DNA of 64,000 bases from an uncultured Solirubrobacterales bacterium (GCA_903933815.1 CAIZLN010000091.1:1-64000), one strand, 5' to 3'; positions 20,544 through 30,591 are shown, counted from the first letter of the stretch. A program made the numbers and translations. Notes: generated by a model not told the origin, from the letters alone.

Positions 20544-21791
20544 CTAGAGGCGGGTTACGTGTGCGGCGTCAATCTCGCGCGTAACCCCGCGCAGGTCGAG
20601 CACGAGGGGGCTCCTGCTGACTATGTCCGGAATGTCGAACTCCGGGTGGGAGGTGACGATTACGGTCAGGTCGGCGCGCCCGAGTGCTTCGCTGAGGTCG
20701 GAGTTCTTCAGGCCGCTCTCGGCAAGTTCGGGCACGTGAGGATCGTGGTAGGCGAGGTCGGCACCGAGCTCACCGAGGAGCCTGATTATCTTGATTGCCG
20801 GTGACTCTCGGACATCCCCGACTCCGGCCTTGTAGCTGACCCCCAGGATCAGGATCCTGGTCCCGTTCACCGGCCTCCCGTTCTCGTTGAGTAAACGCTC
20901 GACCCGGTTGACACAGAACAGCGGCTGTGACTGATTGATCTTCCCTGCCAGCTCGATGAACTCGGGATAGAAATCGTGCTCACGAGCCTTGAAAGCGAGG
21001 TAGAACGGATCCACGGGGAGGCAGTGGCCGCCCATTCCCGGGCCGGGTTCAAACCTCATGAACCCGAATGGCTTGGTGGCGGCTGCGTCAATCACCTCCC
21101 AGACATCGACCCCCAGCCGGTCACATAGCTGGGCCAGTTCGTTCACCAGGGCGATGTTGACCGACCGGAATATGTTTTCGAGCAGCTTCGACAGTTCCGC
21201 TGCCTCAGGTCCGGACAGCGGGATCACCTCGTCGCAGATCCGTTCGTACACGCCCTTTGCCGCTTCGGTGCTCTCAGGGGTGAGTCCGCCGACGAGTTTC
21301 GGAGTTGTCCTGACGGTGTAGTCGGTCCGCCCGGGGTCGATCCGTTCGGGCGAGAATGCGAGGTGGAAATCCACTCCTGCCTTCAGGCCGGAGCTTTCCA
21401 GTGCTCCCGCCAGCAGGTCACGGGTGGTACCTGGGTAGGTGGTCGACTCGAGGATCACGACCTGCCCTTCCCTGAGTACGCCGGCCAGCATCCGGGCCGC
21501 TCCTTCGAGGAAGGAGAGATCCGGCTCCCTTGAGCCGGTGAGCGGAGTGGGCACGCAGATGATCAACGCCTCACAACGGGCGAGATCGGCAGCATCCCCG
21601 GTCGCCTCGATCAGGCTGCCCAGCCGGGCGAGTTCCTCCGAGTCGACATCCTCGATGTAGCTGACGCCACGGTTGAGAGAGGCGACTTTATCCGGATCGA
21701 GGTCCAGCCCGACAACCTGGTCGCCCTCCTGGGCGAAGGCTACGGCGAGGGGCAGACCGACATAGCCGAGACCGACGATTCCGACGTTCAA
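20544..21791 (-). CDS. nucleotide-sugar dehydrogenase (UDP-glucose/UDP-ManNAc dehydrogenase family)
   Basis: MNVGIVGLGYVGLPLAVAFA; ESTTYPGTTRD; GPGMGGHCLPVDPFYLAFKA. Confidence 0.9.
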   Translation of the reverse strand: MNVGIVGLGYVGLPLAVAFAQEGDQVVGLDLDPDKVASLNRGVSYIEDVDSEELARLGSLIEATGDAADLARCEALIICVPTPLTGSREPDLSFLEGAARMLAGVLREGQVVILESTTYPGTTRDLLAGALESSGLKAGVDFHLAFSPERIDPGRTDYTVRTTPKLVGGLTPESTEAAKGVYERICDEVIPLSGPEAAELSKLLENIFRSVNIALVNELAQLCDRLGVDVWEVIDAAATKPFGFMRFEPGPGMGGHCLPVDPFYLAFKAREHDFYPEFIELAGKINQSQPLFCVNRVERLLNENGRPVNGTRILILGVSYKAGVGDVRESPAIKIIRLLGELGADLAYHDPHVPELAESGLKNSDLSEALGRADLTVIVTSHPEFDIPDIVSRSPLVLDLRGVTREIDAAHVTRL

Positions 21792-21839
21792 GGCTGGCTC
21801 TGGCTGTCCGGTGCGGCAGTCATCAGCCGCAGTCTAAGC

Positions 21840-21857
21840 GCAGACTCCGTCGTCTGC
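21840..21857. promoter_or_regulatory. perfect inverted repeat GCAGAC-N6-GTCTGC between divergent genes
   Basis: Direct reading. Confidence 0.4.
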
Positions 21858-21926
21858 CCCTTGCGGCTATCATGAACCGGACCGTACAGCAGTAGTTCCC
21901 CCGTAGATCCCCCGGAAAAGATCACG

Positions 21927-22619
21927 ATGAAGCAGTCGCAAGAGGACCCGGCAGTTAATGCGCGCAGCAAGCTGCCCAGCGGCCGTCACGGCCTGTCAAG
22001 GGATGTTGTGGTTCGCTCCCAGCGCGAGCGAATGGTCGAGGCGATGATCGAAGTCGTTGCCGATCGGGGTTACGCACGGACCACCGTTGCCGACATCATT
22101 TCGACAGCTGCGGTTTCAAGGGCTACCTTCTACGAGCAGTTCGCCGACAAGGAGGACTGCTTCGTGGAGGCATACGCCACGGTCATGGGCCGCATGCTTG
22201 CCTTTGTCGCGGAGGGCTTTGCGTCGGACGACAGTGGTGACTGGATCGGCCGGCTTCGTGGTGGTATTCACAGCCTGCTCAGGTACCTCGCGCAGAATCC
22301 GGTGGCGGTCAGGGTCGGGATCGTCGAGGGTTTCGGTGCCGGTACAAAGGCACGTGAGCAGTATCAGCGTGCCGTCAGCGCGTTCTTTCCCTTCCTCGAT
22401 GCCGGACGCGAGCTCATTGACAATCCGGAGCGGGTTCCGGGGCAAACTTCCCGATTGATCGTCGGCGGAATTTCGGGCCTCATCTTCAACGAGGCCTCAG
22501 CCGGTAGCTCGAAGCGCTTGCCGGAGCTTCTGCCGGAAATGATCTACCTGGCCGTCGTGCCTTACATGGGCCACGATGCCGCGATGGATGCGATGCTGGC
22601 AACGGAGGTAGGCCAGTGA
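21927..22619 (+). CDS. TetR family transcriptional regulator
   Basis: RERMVEAMIEVVADRGYARTTVADIISTAAVSRATFYEQFADKEDCF HTH. Confidence 0.9.
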   Translation: MKQSQEDPAVNARSKLPSGRHGLSRDVVVRSQRERMVEAMIEVVADRGYARTTVADIISTAAVSRATFYEQFADKEDCFVEAYATVMGRMLAFVAEGFASDDSGDWIGRLRGGIHSLLRYLAQNPVAVRVGIVEGFGAGTKAREQYQRAVSAFFPFLDAGRELIDNPERVPGQTSRLIVGGISGLIFNEASAGSSKRLPELLPEMIYLAVVPYMGHDAAMDAMLATEVGQ

Positions 22620-23338
22620 GCGACGCAGTAAGCACGGCAGAACAGGACGGGGCAACGGATGACGCCGTTACCCGCCTGCCTTCGGGCCGCCACAACCTGC
22701 CCCGTGAGTTCGTTGTCACTTCCCAGCGGGATCGGCTGCTTGACGCAATGGCGCAGGCCTGCGCGGAGAATCGTTACGCAGAGGTGAGCGTTGCCGCGAT
22801 CGTCGCCCAGGCACGGGTATCGCGTTCGACCTTCTACGAGATTTTTCCCGACAAGGAAGCCTGCTTTCTCGCGGCTTACGATGCGATTCTCGGCCGGTTC
22901 GTAACCGGCGTTATCAGGGCATGCGAGGACCCTGTTCTGACCTGGCCTGAGCAGATCGAGCTGGGAATTGAAACCGCACTGGACTTTCTCGCTGCAGAGC
23001 CGGCCTTCGCCCGCATGTGCATCGTCGACATGTTCTCAGCCGGACCGTCGGCGCTGCAGAGGTACCTGTCGGCAATTCGCCTCATCGCCAGCTTTGTTGA
23101 CGACGGCCGCAACCGGATGCCGGGCCGGGAGGCCCTTCCGGAGTCAGTCGCGACCATGTCTGTAAACGGTGCTGCTGTTGTGATCAGGGCCGAGATAGTC
23201 AACGACCGCGCCCGATACCTGCCGGAGGTAGGGCCTGACATCCTCTTCTCGCTACTGGTCCCGTACATGGACCGGGAAGAGGCACTCGAGCGCTCGGAGC
23301 GCTACGCCTTGCGGCGGGCAGTTTCCAGCGGCCGCTGA
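22616..23338 (+). CDS. TetR family transcriptional regulator
   Basis: RDRLLDAMAQACAENRYAEVSVAAIVAQARVSRSTFYEIFPDKEACF HTH; overlaps the previous TetR by 4 nt. Confidence 0.9.
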   Translation: MSDAVSTAEQDGATDDAVTRLPSGRHNLPREFVVTSQRDRLLDAMAQACAENRYAEVSVAAIVAQARVSRSTFYEIFPDKEACFLAAYDAILGRFVTGVIRACEDPVLTWPEQIELGIETALDFLAAEPAFARMCIVDMFSAGPSALQRYLSAIRLIASFVDDGRNRMPGREALPESVATMSVNGAAVVIRAEIVNDRARYLPEVGPDILFSLLVPYMDREEALERSERYALRRAVSSGR

Positions 23339-23564
23339 GTGCCTGGCGCGGACTGACGCCGGCGGTTCATCTCCGGCACATTGGTCTGCGACTGACCGTG
23401 TGTCAAGCAGCCGGTCGGGTCGGTCCGGAACTCCCCGGGGGCCGATCTGGAGTCGACGAGCGTGTGTCGCAGGTCTCTTAGCAGCCCAAATTGCGCGACA
23501 ATTGGCGGAAAATGCGCGCTGAATGAGGGGCTATTGATCCCCCCGCAGGTATTGTCAACCGTTG

Positions 23565-25616
23565 ATGGCAAAGGACACAGAGAAGCTCATCCGGCAGCTC
23601 TCGCTTATCTCTTTCCTGATGGCTCAGGGCAGGCCAGTTTCGGCCCTTGAGATCAAGCGGGAAGTCGAGGGCTACAGCGTGATGAACGAGGACGCCTTCG
23701 CCCGCCGCTTTTACGCCGACCGGGCTGAACTCGACAGCCTCGGGATCGAACTCCAGGTGGACCGTCCCGGCGACGGCTTCTTCGAGGCTGAGCTCTACTC
23801 CCTTCCACCAGAAAACTTCTACCTCCCCGCCATCGAGTTCACCGATGGCGAACTGGCGGCGCTGCGGACCTCACTCAGCCTTCTGACCGAAAGCGAGTTT
23901 GCTTATGCCGAGCCGCTGAGACTGGCGCTTCAGCAGGTGGCCTGGGGCCATCCCAATCCTCTTTCAGACCCCGACAACACGCCGGTCTCGATGGCCAAGT
24001 TTGCCTCCACCTCCTCGCGGGATCTGACCCAGCGTCTGGCTCGGGTCGAGACGGCGATTTCCCGTCACAAGACGATCACCTTCGATTACCACACGATGGA
24101 GAGGGACGAGGTCGGTTCCCGGAGAGTCGATCCGTACCACCTGGTATTTCGTGGCGGTCAGTTCTACCTGATCGGCTTTTCCCACGAAAGGGACGCTGTT
24201 CGGGTCTTTCGCCTGTCCCGCATCAAGGGCAAGGTCGGGTACGCGACCAAGTCCGAACACGACTTCACTCCGCCCGACGAGTTCGAGCGGCGTGACTACG
24301 CTGACCTCGCGGACTGGCAGCTCGGACAGCAGCTTGGCACGGCAAAGATCTTCTTTCGTGACCGGATCGCCTGGCTCATCGAGCGGGATTTCGCCCGGCA
24401 TGGCACGGTCAGGCCGGCAACCAGCGATGACGGTGTGAACGGTGAAGGGATAGTGCTGGAGACCAGCTACGCCAGCGAGCGCGAGCTGCTTGCCTGGGTG
24501 CTCAGGTGGCGCCAGAATGCGGAGCTTCTGGATCCGCCCACCCTGCGACAGGTGGCGCAGGAGAGGATCACCCTGCTGCGAGACCGCCATGTCAACGGCT
24601 TCGAAATTGCCGACTCGGCGGAAGCTGTTGCCCCGCCCGCCAAGGAGCGCCGCCAGCGCAGCAAGGAGCGTTCATCCGCCGCGATACGGCCCGAGCGCTT
24701 CGGTCGGCTGGTCACCCTTGCCGGCATGCTGATCGGCGCGGCCAAAGAGGGGCAGAAGCTTTCGGTCAAGGAGCTGTGTTCGCAGTTCGAGCTGTCCGAT
24801 GAGGAACTGCGTGACGACATCGACGTACTTAACGTCGTCAACTTCGGTGGCGGTACGTATGTCCTTTACGCCGAAATCAAGGGCGACGCGATCGAGGTTG
24901 ACTCTGAGCCGTACGGTGACTCGTTCGCCCGTCCGGCAAGGTTGCTTCCGCTGGAGGCAAAGGCCCTGGTCGCCGCTATCGATCTGGTCGGTGACCACAT
25001 GCCCCAGGCCCGCCTCGACACCGCGCGGGGAAAGATCATCGAGGCGCTGGGCCACGATCCGGCCCACGAGGGTCTGGCGATCGCGGTGGGGTCCGGCGGG
25101 GTTGAGGCCGCCCGGGTAGTCAATGAGGCCATTGCCTCGAGGCGGATTCTCGAGCTCAACTATTACAAGGAAAACGAGGACACCTTCTCCCAGCGGACAG
25201 TGGAGCCTTATCGGCTGGAGAACGGCCGCGAGGGCTGGTATGCGGAATGCTACGACCCTGAGCGGAGCGCTATGCGTCACTTCAAGCTGGACCGGATAAA
25301 GGAGGCGACGATCACAGATCAGACCTTCGAGCCGCGCCCGGAGGCGAGCGAACTGGCTGGAGTAGAGGGATGGATGAGCGACGGCAAGGTGCCCGAGGCC
25401 TCCGTTGCCCGGGTCTGGGTGTCGCCGGAGCGCTCGCGCTGGCTGCGTGAGGAGCGCAACGTCGTCGAAGAACTCAGCGACGGGTCGGTTGTGGTCGAGC
25501 TGCCGTATGCCGGTACTTCCTGGCTGGTCAGGGAGATTCTGCGAGGTGCCGGTGACCTGGTCGTGCTTGACCCGCCCGAGGCCCGCGAGGCAATCGGCCG
25601 CGAACTGGCTGCCTGA
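23565..25616 (+). CDS. pafBC: fused PafB-PafC-type WYL-domain transcriptional regulator
   Basis: 684-aa ORF with two wHTH-WYL halves (KLIRQLSLISFLMAQGRPVSALEI...; RFGRLVTLAGMLIGAAKEGQKLSVKELCSQFELS...). Confidence 0.8.
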   Translation: MAKDTEKLIRQLSLISFLMAQGRPVSALEIKREVEGYSVMNEDAFARRFYADRAELDSLGIELQVDRPGDGFFEAELYSLPPENFYLPAIEFTDGELAALRTSLSLLTESEFAYAEPLRLALQQVAWGHPNPLSDPDNTPVSMAKFASTSSRDLTQRLARVETAISRHKTITFDYHTMERDEVGSRRVDPYHLVFRGGQFYLIGFSHERDAVRVFRLSRIKGKVGYATKSEHDFTPPDEFERRDYADLADWQLGQQLGTAKIFFRDRIAWLIERDFARHGTVRPATSDDGVNGEGIVLETSYASERELLAWVLRWRQNAELLDPPTLRQVAQERITLLRDRHVNGFEIADSAEAVAPPAKERRQRSKERSSAAIRPERFGRLVTLAGMLIGAAKEGQKLSVKELCSQFELSDEELRDDIDVLNVVNFGGGTYVLYAEIKGDAIEVDSEPYGDSFARPARLLPLEAKALVAAIDLVGDHMPQARLDTARGKIIEALGHDPAHEGLAIAVGSGGVEAARVVNEAIASRRILELNYYKENEDTFSQRTVEPYRLENGREGWYAECYDPERSAMRHFKLDRIKEATITDQTFEPRPEASELAGVEGWMSDGKVPEASVARVWVSPERSRWLREERNVVEELSDGSVVVELPYAGTSWLVREILRGAGDLVVLDPPEAREAIGRELAA

Positions 25617-25654
25617 TACCCGGCACGAAATGCCCGTCGGCGTAGTCTGGCCCC

Positions 25655-26482
25655 GTGACTTCGACAGCTGAAGACCAGATGGATCCGGTGAGCAGCGCCC
25701 CCGGACACCCTGAGATCGTGCGGCTCATGGCCGACAACCCCGGTCCCATGACGCTTACGGGCACCAACACCTACCTGGTTGGTACCGGCCCCTGCTGGGT
25801 CATCGACCCCGGCCCGGAGGACCCCCGTCACGTGGCTGCGGTCGAAGCAGCCATCGGTGAGCGAGGCGGGGCCGCCGGAGTACTCCTTACTCACTCCCAC
25901 AACGACCACACAGGCGCGGTTGAGTCGCTTGGAATAGAGGTTGTGGTTCCTGGTGACGGGCTTCGCTTTGAAATCAGTCCCGGCACCGGTGGCTCTGGGG
26001 ATGGCGTCGGCTCGGATGAAGGCGATGCGGGGCCAGCTGGATCCTGGCTGACTGCGGTAGCGACACCAGGCCACGCCGTAGACCACTTCTGCTTTTTCAC
26101 CGATGACGGAGTCTGTTTCAGTGGTGACCTGATTCTCGGCTGGGGCTCGACCTATGTCCCGCCCGATGGCGGCTCACTGGCGGCCTACATGGAGTCGCTG
26201 AGGCTGGTTGCGGCCCGCAGTCCCGGGCTGATCTGCCCGGGCCATGGCCCGTGGATTATGGATCCGCCGGCAAAGATCGGTGAATACCTCGCACACCGGG
26301 AATCGCGTGAACAGGGATTGGTCGAAGCCCTCGAGCGTGGTGAACGCTCCCGCATGGCACTGCTTGGTGAAGTCTGGTCCGATGTGCCGGAGCTGCTTCG
26401 TCCGGCTGCCGCAGTTGTGATGGAGGCCCATCTCCAGAAGCTGGGGAACGAGGGCCGCCTGCCGGACGACCTCGGGGAGTAG
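25655..26482 (+). CDS. MBL-fold metallo-hydrolase
   Basis: TNTYLVG, LLTHSHNDHTGA, TPGHAVDHFCF, CPGHGPWI motifs. Confidence 0.9.
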   Translation: MTSTAEDQMDPVSSAPGHPEIVRLMADNPGPMTLTGTNTYLVGTGPCWVIDPGPEDPRHVAAVEAAIGERGGAAGVLLTHSHNDHTGAVESLGIEVVVPGDGLRFEISPGTGGSGDGVGSDEGDAGPAGSWLTAVATPGHAVDHFCFFTDDGVCFSGDLILGWGSTYVPPDGGSLAAYMESLRLVAARSPGLICPGHGPWIMDPPAKIGEYLAHRESREQGLVEALERGERSRMALLGEVWSDVPELLRPAAAVVMEAHLQKLGNEGRLPDDLGE

Positions 26483-26535
26483 CAGGGACCGGAGTTCCGG
26501 AAGGACTCCGGCAGGGGGCACTAGAATCGGGCTCG

Positions 26536-27003
26536 ATGAACCGCCGCAAGCTGATCGAGATGGACGAGGCCGAGATGCTGACCTTTCTTGGCGAGGAGCG
26601 GGTGGCCGTTGTCGGCAGCTTCGGTCCTCGCGGGTGGCCCCATCTGATGCCGCTCTGGTACATCGTCCGTGACGGGGAGATCTGGTCCTGGACCTTCACC
26701 AAGTCGCAGAAGGTCAAGAATCTCGAACGTGACTCGCGTGCCAGCGTGCTGGTCGAGGCCGGTGATGAATACGCCGAACTCCGCGGTGTCCAGATGGAGT
26801 GTGAGGCGATTTTTCACCAGGACCCGGAGCTGGTGGTTGACTTCGCCACCGAACTTGTAACGAGGTATGCGCCAGAGGGCCAGGAGGTGACCCCCGAGGC
26901 AACAGAGGCCCTCAGGGCTCAGGCACCCAAGCGCACAGTTCTCCAGTTCAGGCCGGTCAGGACGATCAGCTGGGACCATCGCAAGCTCGCCGGGGTCTAC
27001 TGA
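26536..27003 (+). CDS. pyridoxamine 5'-phosphate oxidase-like (FMN-binding split-barrel) protein
   Basis: GEERVAVVGSFGPRGWPHLMPLWYIVRDGEIWSWTF. Confidence 0.82.
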   Translation: MNRRKLIEMDEAEMLTFLGEERVAVVGSFGPRGWPHLMPLWYIVRDGEIWSWTFTKSQKVKNLERDSRASVLVEAGDEYAELRGVQMECEAIFHQDPELVVDFATELVTRYAPEGQEVTPEATEALRAQAPKRTVLQFRPVRTISWDHRKLAGVY

Positions 27004-27103
27004 TTTGCTCCGTCGATTGCCCTCCGGGGCTCCTCTGCATCGACGGATGCCCGGTTTGCGACCGGGCCAGATCCGTTTACGGATCCAAGTAGCCTAGGAG
27101 CGG

Positions 27104-28177
27104 ATGAGCGAGCTCAAAGGACTGATCCTTTCCGGGGGTGCCGGAACCCGGCTGCGGCCGATCACCCACACTTCGGCAAAACAGCTTGTGCCGGTCGCCA
27201 ACAAACCGGTGCTCTTCTATGGCATTGAAGCACTGGTTGAAGCCGGGATAACCCGCATTGGAATCGTCATTGCCCCGGGAACGGGCGATGAGATCAGGGA
27301 AGCCGTAGGCGACGGTTCGGTCTTTGGCGCCGAGGTCACCTACATCGTCCAACCGAAACCGGCCGGCCTCGCCCACGCCGTCCTGACCGCTGAAGACTTC
27401 CTGGGCGGATCCTCCTTCGTCATGTATCTGGGTGACAACCTGCTCAGGGACGGAATCGCCGACATCGTCGAAGCCTTCGAGGCGGAACGTCCGGATGCCT
27501 CAATCATGCTGACTCCGGTTCCTGATCCAAGCTCCTACGGTGTTGCTGAACTTGAAGGTGAGAGGGTCGTCCGGCTGGTTGAGAAGCCCGAGGATCCCCC
27601 GTCGAATCTGGCTCTTGTCGGTGTTTATCTCTTCTCACCGAAGATTGTTGAAGCGGCGCGTCAGCTCGAGCCCTCCCGACGTGGTGAGCTGGAGATCACC
27701 GAGGCAATTCAGTCACTGGTCGACAGCGGTGGTGACGTGCGTTCGCGGATCGTCGGTGGGTGGTGGAAGGACACCGGCCGCCTCGACGACATGCTCGAGG
27801 CCAATCGCCTTGTGCTCGACGAGATCAAGCCTTCCAACGAGGGCCATTGCGAAGATTCCAAGCTTGAGGGCCGGGTCGTTCTGGAGGAGGGGGCTGTGAT
27901 CAGACGTTCCCTCATCCGTGGTCCTGTCGTGATCGGTCGTGATGCCGTGATAGAGGACTCCTACATAGGTCCCTACACCTCCCTCGGTGACAGGGTGGAG
28001 GTCCGGAGATCGGAGATCGAGCATTCGATCGTGCTTGCCGACTCTGTTGTCGAGGACCTGCCGAGTCGCCTGGAGGCCAGCCTGCTGGGACGTCGCGTGA
28101 GGGTGACCAAGAGCGACGGGCCTGCCAGAACCCTTAAAATGCTTGTCGGTGACCGCTCCGAGATCGAGATCATCTGA
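27104..28177 (+). CDS. rmlA: glucose-1-phosphate thymidylyltransferase, long form
   Basis: GLILSGGAGTRLRPITHTSAKQLVPVANKPVLFYGIE; C-terminal left-handed beta-helix region. Confidence 0.92.
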   Translation: MSELKGLILSGGAGTRLRPITHTSAKQLVPVANKPVLFYGIEALVEAGITRIGIVIAPGTGDEIREAVGDGSVFGAEVTYIVQPKPAGLAHAVLTAEDFLGGSSFVMYLGDNLLRDGIADIVEAFEAERPDASIMLTPVPDPSSYGVAELEGERVVRLVEKPEDPPSNLALVGVYLFSPKIVEAARQLEPSRRGELEITEAIQSLVDSGGDVRSRIVGGWWKDTGRLDDMLEANRLVLDEIKPSNEGHCEDSKLEGRVVLEEGAVIRRSLIRGPVVIGRDAVIEDSYIGPYTSLGDRVEVRRSEIEHSIVLADSVVEDLPSRLEASLLGRRVRVTKSDGPARTLKMLVGDRSEIEII

Positions 28178-29031
28178 TGAGGGTGATGGTCACAGGAGCG
28201 GGCGGAATGCTCGGCAGGGACGTGATGCTGGCGGCCGGTAATGCCGGCCATGAAGTCACCGGGTACGACCAGGACGGTCTGGATGTGACCGACCCCGAGC
28301 GTGTCCGGCGGAGGATCAACATTGACCGCCCCGATGTGGTCATCAACTGTGCCGCGTGGACCGATGTAGACGGCGCCGAATCCAGTGAGCAGCAATGTTT
28401 CGAGGTCAATGCGGTCGGGGCGGGCAACATCGCACAAACGGCCGAGCAGGCGGGAGCCAGGGTTCTCTATGTCTCTACCGACTATGTGTTCGATGGAGGC
28501 AAGGAGGGCTCTTATGTGGAGAGTGACCTGCCCGCACCCCTGTCCGTCTATGGCCGCAGCAAGCTGGCTGGCGAGCAGGCCACTATCGAGGCAAACCGGA
28601 GGTCTTTTGTGGTCCGTACCTCCGGTCTTTTCGGCCTGGGTGGATCGAACTTTGTTGACACCATGCTGAGGTTGGGCAAGGCGGGCGAGGTGCTCGTGGT
28701 TCACGATCAGACCACTTCGCCGACCTACACATGGCACCTGGCCTACGGGCTGGTCCGATTGCTCGACACCGACTCCTTTGGTCTCCACCACATGGCTGCT
28801 GCGGGTGACTGCTCCTGGTACGAGTTCGCTCGGGAAATATTCGAGCGGGCTGACATGGAGGTCGTGACGCTGGGTGCTACCAGCGAGATGCTCGGCCGCT
28901 CGGCCGCCCGCCCGGCAAACTCCGCGCTGTCGAGCGAGATTGCCCACGCGATCGAACTGCCCTCATGGCAGGACGGACTGATCAGCTACCTCGCCCAGCG
29001 GGCCCGGGCTAACGAGGACGTGGACGAATGA
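28177..29031 (+). CDS. rmlD: dTDP-4-dehydrorhamnose reductase
   Basis: MVTGAGGMLGRDV; VLYVSTDYVFDG; PLSVYGRSKLAGE. Confidence 0.92.
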   Translation: MRVMVTGAGGMLGRDVMLAAGNAGHEVTGYDQDGLDVTDPERVRRRINIDRPDVVINCAAWTDVDGAESSEQQCFEVNAVGAGNIAQTAEQAGARVLYVSTDYVFDGGKEGSYVESDLPAPLSVYGRSKLAGEQATIEANRRSFVVRTSGLFGLGGSNFVDTMLRLGKAGEVLVVHDQTTSPTYTWHLAYGLVRLLDTDSFGLHHMAAAGDCSWYEFAREIFERADMEVVTLGATSEMLGRSAARPANSALSSEIAHAIELPSWQDGLISYLAQRARANEDVDE

Positions 29032-30026
29032 AGCTCCTGGTAACCGGCGGGGCAGGTTTCATCGGCTCCAGCTACGTGCGCAACCGGCTTGAGTCCAGGC
29101 CCACGGACCGGGTTGTGGTTCTGGACAAGCTGACCTACGCCGGCAACCCTGCCAATCTCGAGGGCCTGCCCGAAGACAGGCTCGAGTTCGTCGAGGGAGA
29201 CATCTGCGACCGTGAAGCGGTCGCCGGGCTGGTAGCCGACTGCGATGCGGTAGTGAACTTCGCCGCTGAATCTCATGTTGACCGCTCGATCGCCGAGCCT
29301 GACGCGTTCATCCAGACCGATGTGTTCGGGACCTTCGTGCTGCTCGAGGCGGCCAGGGACGCGGGGGTGAGGCACCTTCAGATTTCGACAGATGAGGTCT
29401 ACGGGTCAATCGCGGAGGGCTCCTTCACCGAATCTTCCCCACTGGATCCCTCCTCTCCCTACTCGGCATCCAAGGCCGGAGGCGATCTGCTCGTCTCGGC
29501 TTTCCGGCACACATGGGGGGTCGATTCACTGATCGTCCGGGCTTCGAACAACTACGGCCCCAGGCAGCATCCTGAGAAATTGATTCCACTGGTGATCCTG
29601 AACGCGCTTCACGAGGACGCCATCCCGCTCTACGGGGATGGCCGACAGGTTCGCAATTGGCTTTTCGTAGAAGATTTCTGTCGGGCGATCGACCTGGTGC
29701 TTGAAGATGGTGAGGCTGGCAAGGTCTACAACGTCGGCGGGCCGGATGAACTGCCAAACATTGACGTCGTCAGCCGTATCCTTGAGCTGACCGGGCGGGA
29801 CGACTCGCTGATCCGTCGCGTGGAGGACCGCCTTGGTCACGACCCCCGCTACTCGCTCGCCTCGGAGCGGGTCGAGGCTCTCGGCTGGAAGGCGCAGGTC
29901 GGATTCGCCGAGGGCATTGAGCGCACGGTCGAGTGGTACCGGCAGAACCCCGGCTGGTGGGGCCCTCTGCGCTCAGGTGAGTACCGGGAGTACTACGAGC
30001 GCCAGTACGGCCGGAAACTCGGATGA
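29028..30026 (+). CDS. rmlB: dTDP-glucose 4,6-dehydratase
   Basis: LLVTGGAGFIGSSYVR; FAAESHVDRSI; QISTDEVYGSI; YSASKAGGD; RASNNYGPRQ. Confidence 0.95.
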   Translation: MKLLVTGGAGFIGSSYVRNRLESRPTDRVVVLDKLTYAGNPANLEGLPEDRLEFVEGDICDREAVAGLVADCDAVVNFAAESHVDRSIAEPDAFIQTDVFGTFVLLEAARDAGVRHLQISTDEVYGSIAEGSFTESSPLDPSSPYSASKAGGDLLVSAFRHTWGVDSLIVRASNNYGPRQHPEKLIPLVILNALHEDAIPLYGDGRQVRNWLFVEDFCRAIDLVLEDGEAGKVYNVGGPDELPNIDVVSRILELTGRDDSLIRRVEDRLGHDPRYSLASERVEALGWKAQVGFAEGIERTVEWYRQNPGWWGPLRSGEYREYYERQYGRKLG

Positions 30027-30042
30027 CTGGCGGACCGCAGCG

Positions 30043-30591
30043 GTGACCCGTCGGCTTGAGTCGAAACTGGAGGGGCTGGTCCTGATCGAGCCCGATGTCC
30101 ACGGTGACGATCGCGGTTTTCTCGTCGAGAGCTTTCGTGTGGAGACCTGGCGGGATCTCGGCGTGGACACGGAGTTCGTCCAGCACAACAGCTCTCGATC
30201 GGTCTTTGGCACCTTGCGCGGCATCCACTTCCAGACCCACCCCGGACAGGCGAAGCTGGTCAGATGCGCAAGGGGGGAGATATTCGATGTGGCGGTGGAC
30301 CTCCGCAGCGGCTCACCGACCTTCGGTCAGTGGGAAGGCCACAGGCTCGATGACCAGCTTCATCGCCAACTGTTCATTCCGGTCGGCTTCGGGCACGGCT
30401 TCTGTGTGCTGAGCGACGTGGCGGATGTCTCCTACCAGCTGTCCAGCTACTTCGATCCTGCAGTCGAGGCCGGCATTGCCTGGGATGACCCCGATATCGG
30501 TATTGACTGGCCGATCCAGGAACCGTTGCTGTCCGGGCGTGACCGCTCCGCGCCCCGACTGTCTGAAGTCGCAGGCTCTCTGCCGTTCTGA
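30043..30591 (+). CDS. rmlC: dTDP-4-dehydrorhamnose 3,5-epimerase
   Basis: DDRGFLVESF; TLRGIHFQTHPGQAKLVRC; FIPVGFGHGFCVLSD; GTG start at 30043. Confidence 0.92.
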   Translation: MTRRLESKLEGLVLIEPDVHGDDRGFLVESFRVETWRDLGVDTEFVQHNSSRSVFGTLRGIHFQTHPGQAKLVRCARGEIFDVAVDLRSGSPTFGQWEGHRLDDQLHRQLFIPVGFGHGFCVLSDVADVSYQLSSYFDPAVEAGIAWDDPDIGIDWPIQEPLLSGRDRSAPRLSEVAGSLPF

